Origin: Phycisphaeraceae bacterium
Lineage (GTDB): Bacteria; Planctomycetota; Phycisphaerae; Phycisphaerales; Phycisphaeraceae
Assembly: GCA_029260675.1 (NCBI GenBank)
Contig: JAJDCV010000348.1
Span: 1-7,526, forward strand
Reading direction: 5' to 3'
Length of the DNA: 7,526 nucleotides
Below are positions 6,673 through 7,526 of the stretch, one piece after another (within the stretch, counting starts at the first letter, position 1; each line of letters begins with the position of its first letter). Below the pieces are notes generated by a model. It saw only the letters and a list, made by a program, of their open reading frames with translations. It did not search any database and was not told where the DNA came from. Made by a program: the position numbers and the translations under genes.

Positions 6673-7011
6673 ATGTTGTCGCCAATCGTCAGCGTAGATA
6701 CTCGCATGATTACGAGTATGGACAAACTTCACACGGTCTTTTCTGAAAGCTTCGGTTTTCCTGAGTTCTATGGTCGGAACATGAATGCATGGATCGACTG
6801 TATGACTAGCTTGGACTCGCCAGATGATGATATGACTTCCGTACATGCGCCGCCCGGCGGAGTCGTCGTGATACAACTCGAACACGCTGAGGAGTTTGTC
6901 AATCAGCACCCGGACCTGTATCAGGTGATTATCGAATCTGCTGCATTTGTAAATTTCAGACGCATCGAAACCGGGGAAGAGCCTGTACTAGCGCTGTCAT
7001 ATGAAATGTAG
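6673..7011 (+). CDS. Barstar-family protein (ribonuclease inhibitor-like), orphan
   Basis: A 112-residue cytosolic protein related to barstar, the inhibitor of the ribonuclease barnase. The N-terminal strand and helix lead to the family signature GFPEFYGRNMNAWIDCM (28-44), matching the barstar helix that blocks the nuclease active site. The equivalents of barstar D39 and C40 are kept (D42, C43), while the D35 position is Asn. Later strands (VVVIQLEH and the C-terminal VLALSY) complete the fold. The start at 6673 is supported by GGAG at 6659-6662, 10 bases before it, and by the alignment of the first strand. The gene begins 18 bases after the stop of the large envelope gene and could be read from its transcript. 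GC is about 45% in rows 6721-6840 counted by hand, against 62% in a row of the preceding gene, so recent acquisition is likely. No barnase or other nuclease is visible beside it. Confidence 0.8.
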   Translation: MLSPIVSVDTRMITSMDKLHTVFSESFGFPEFYGRNMNAWIDCMTSLDSPDDDMTSVHAPPGGVVVIQLEHAEEFVNQHPDLYQVIIESAAFVNFRRIETGEEPVLALSYEM

Positions 7012-7029
7012 TCACGAGGGCAACTCGTC

Positions 7030-7179
7030 TTAAAGCCCATCGGAGAACCGGCTGTCGTCTTTTTCCTTGGTTTCAGGCAGGTGCAGGCCGCACTCTTGTT
7101 TGAGTCCGCCGAAGCGCCCCTCGCGTTCGTGCTGCTCGGCGGTGATGGGCAGCGTGGAGTGCCAGTCACCGATCGACTG
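7030..7179 (-). pseudogene. cysH: 3' remnant of cysH (PAPS/APS reductase)
   Basis: On the - strand a 49-codon open stretch ending at TAA (7030-7032) encodes the C-terminal tail of a phosphoadenylyl- or adenylyl-sulfate reductase. It begins QSIGDWHST, matching the SIGDxHxT segment of CysH. It then has [13 protein letters not shown], matching the GLKxECGLH tail that carries the catalytic cysteine. About 20 further residues follow. Intact CysH is about 230-260 residues, so four fifths is missing. Upstream in frame the similarity stops at the T-run of a terminator hairpin. There is no start codon, and a TAA stop lies in frame at 7222-7224. It is therefore a truncated, presumably non-expressed fragment. 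The retained motifs and absence of internal stops suggest the break is recent. The identity rests on motif recognition over a short stretch. Confidence 0.72.
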
Positions 7180-7180
7180 T

Positions 7181-7211
7181 AAAAAGGCCCACGGACTGAA
7201 CCCGTGGGCCT
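7181..7211 (-). terminator. Intrinsic terminator of the PEP-CTERM gene
   Basis: A perfect 9-base GC-rich stem (7186-7194 with 7202-7210, extended by the A-T pair 7185/7211) closes a 7-base loop. On the - strand it is followed by TTTTT (7185 down to 7181). It lies about 30 bases after the stop of the PEP-CTERM gene and should end its transcript. On the + strand no T-run follows, so it is not an obvious terminator for the barstar-family gene. Confidence 0.85.
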
Positions 7212-7239
7212 CTGCGCTACGTTAGTTTAGATCGCTTGT

Positions 7240-7526
7240 TTACAGTGTGTCGTGACCCTTCCGTCGTGTGGTCCGCCAGGCCAGGGCGCCCAGGGCCATC
7301 ATACTCAGGGTCGCGGTGAAAGGCTCGGGGATGGGTTTTTCGTCGTGCGGCCGGTGCAGCCCGCCGAACTGGATATCCACCTCCAACGTCGCGGTCGGGT
7401 TAAGCGGGCCCAGGTCGATCTGCGCCCAGCGTGCGCCGTAAGCGCCGTCGTCGTCATCGGCCGGGCCATCGACATCAATGGTGGTCAGCGGCGCCGGGTT
7501 GTCCAGGTCGTTGAGCATTTCCGCGG
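7240..7526 (-). CDS. PEP-CTERM-tailed exported protein, C-terminal part
   Basis: Only the end of this gene is in the window; the frame is open to the right edge, so at least 95 codons are visible and the true start lies outside. The protein ends with a typical PEP-CTERM sorting signal: the motif IPEP, a short hydrophobic helix (TATLSMMALGALAW), then a basic end (RTTRRK). Such tails are recognised by an exosortase and direct exported proteins to the envelope. They are common in planctomycetes. The visible part before the tail is acidic (DDDD) and predicted extracellular, but I recognise no domain in it. An internal ATG at 7518 could be mistaken for a start. The stop is TAA at 7240-7242, and a strong terminator follows about 30 bases later. 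Confidence 0.8.
   Translation of the reverse strand, partial: AEMLNDLDNPAPLTTIDVDGPADDDDGAYGARWAQIDLGPLNPTATLEVDIQFGGLHRPHDEKPIPEPFTATLSMMALGALAWRTTRRKGHDTL

Noticed and set aside
7014..7028. Hairpin ACGAG-ggcaa-CTCGT after the barstar-family stop as a terminator
   Set aside because: The stem is only five bases and no real T-run follows, so termination cannot be claimed.
6921..7169. 82-codon open frame on the - strand overlapping the barstar-family gene
   Set aside because: It is out of frame with the CysH-like motifs, overlaps a supported gene and shows no recognisable sequence.

Overview
The window is GC-rich (a 60-base row in the large gene counted by hand is 62% GC). It looks like a piece of a planctomycete chromosome, most likely of the Phycisphaerae type. 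The reasons are a partial gene ending in a PEP-CTERM sorting tail, a very long LptC/LptA-like envelope protein, and sparse operons with mixed strands. The taxonomic call is inference, since there is no rRNA or other marker.

Left part (about 1-1940, + strand): a compact mercury-handling operon. It encodes a MerR regulator with the mercury-binding cysteines at the spacing known from Tn501 MerR. Next is one fused protein joining a CopZ-type zinc/iron-sulfur chaperone domain, a MerT-type three-helix membrane transporter and a MerP-type HMA domain. Last is a small thioredoxin-like protein whose start overlaps the stop of the fusion. No mercuric reductase (merA) lies in the window, and the operon promoter would lie upstream of base 1.

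Middle part (1987-6654): convergent with the mer operon is a full-length phosphomannomutase/phosphoglucomutase on the - strand. Divergent from it, across a 159-base gap, is a 1037-residue membrane-anchored protein with an LptC-like N-terminal region and several LptA/OstA-like modules. Together they suggest a role in making and exporting surface polysaccharide or lipopolysaccharide. A five-unit heptanucleotide repeat sits in one linker of the large protein.

Right part (6659-7526): an orphan barstar-family gene of clearly lower GC follows the large gene closely. On the - strand there is then a 49-codon remnant of the 3' end of cysH (PAPS/APS reductase). It is cut off exactly where the intrinsic terminator of the next gene begins. 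That gene, entering from the right edge, encodes a PEP-CTERM-tailed exported protein of which only the C-terminal part is visible. The region right of about 6655 looks rearranged: a compositionally different small gene, a truncated gene, and a terminator at the breakpoint.
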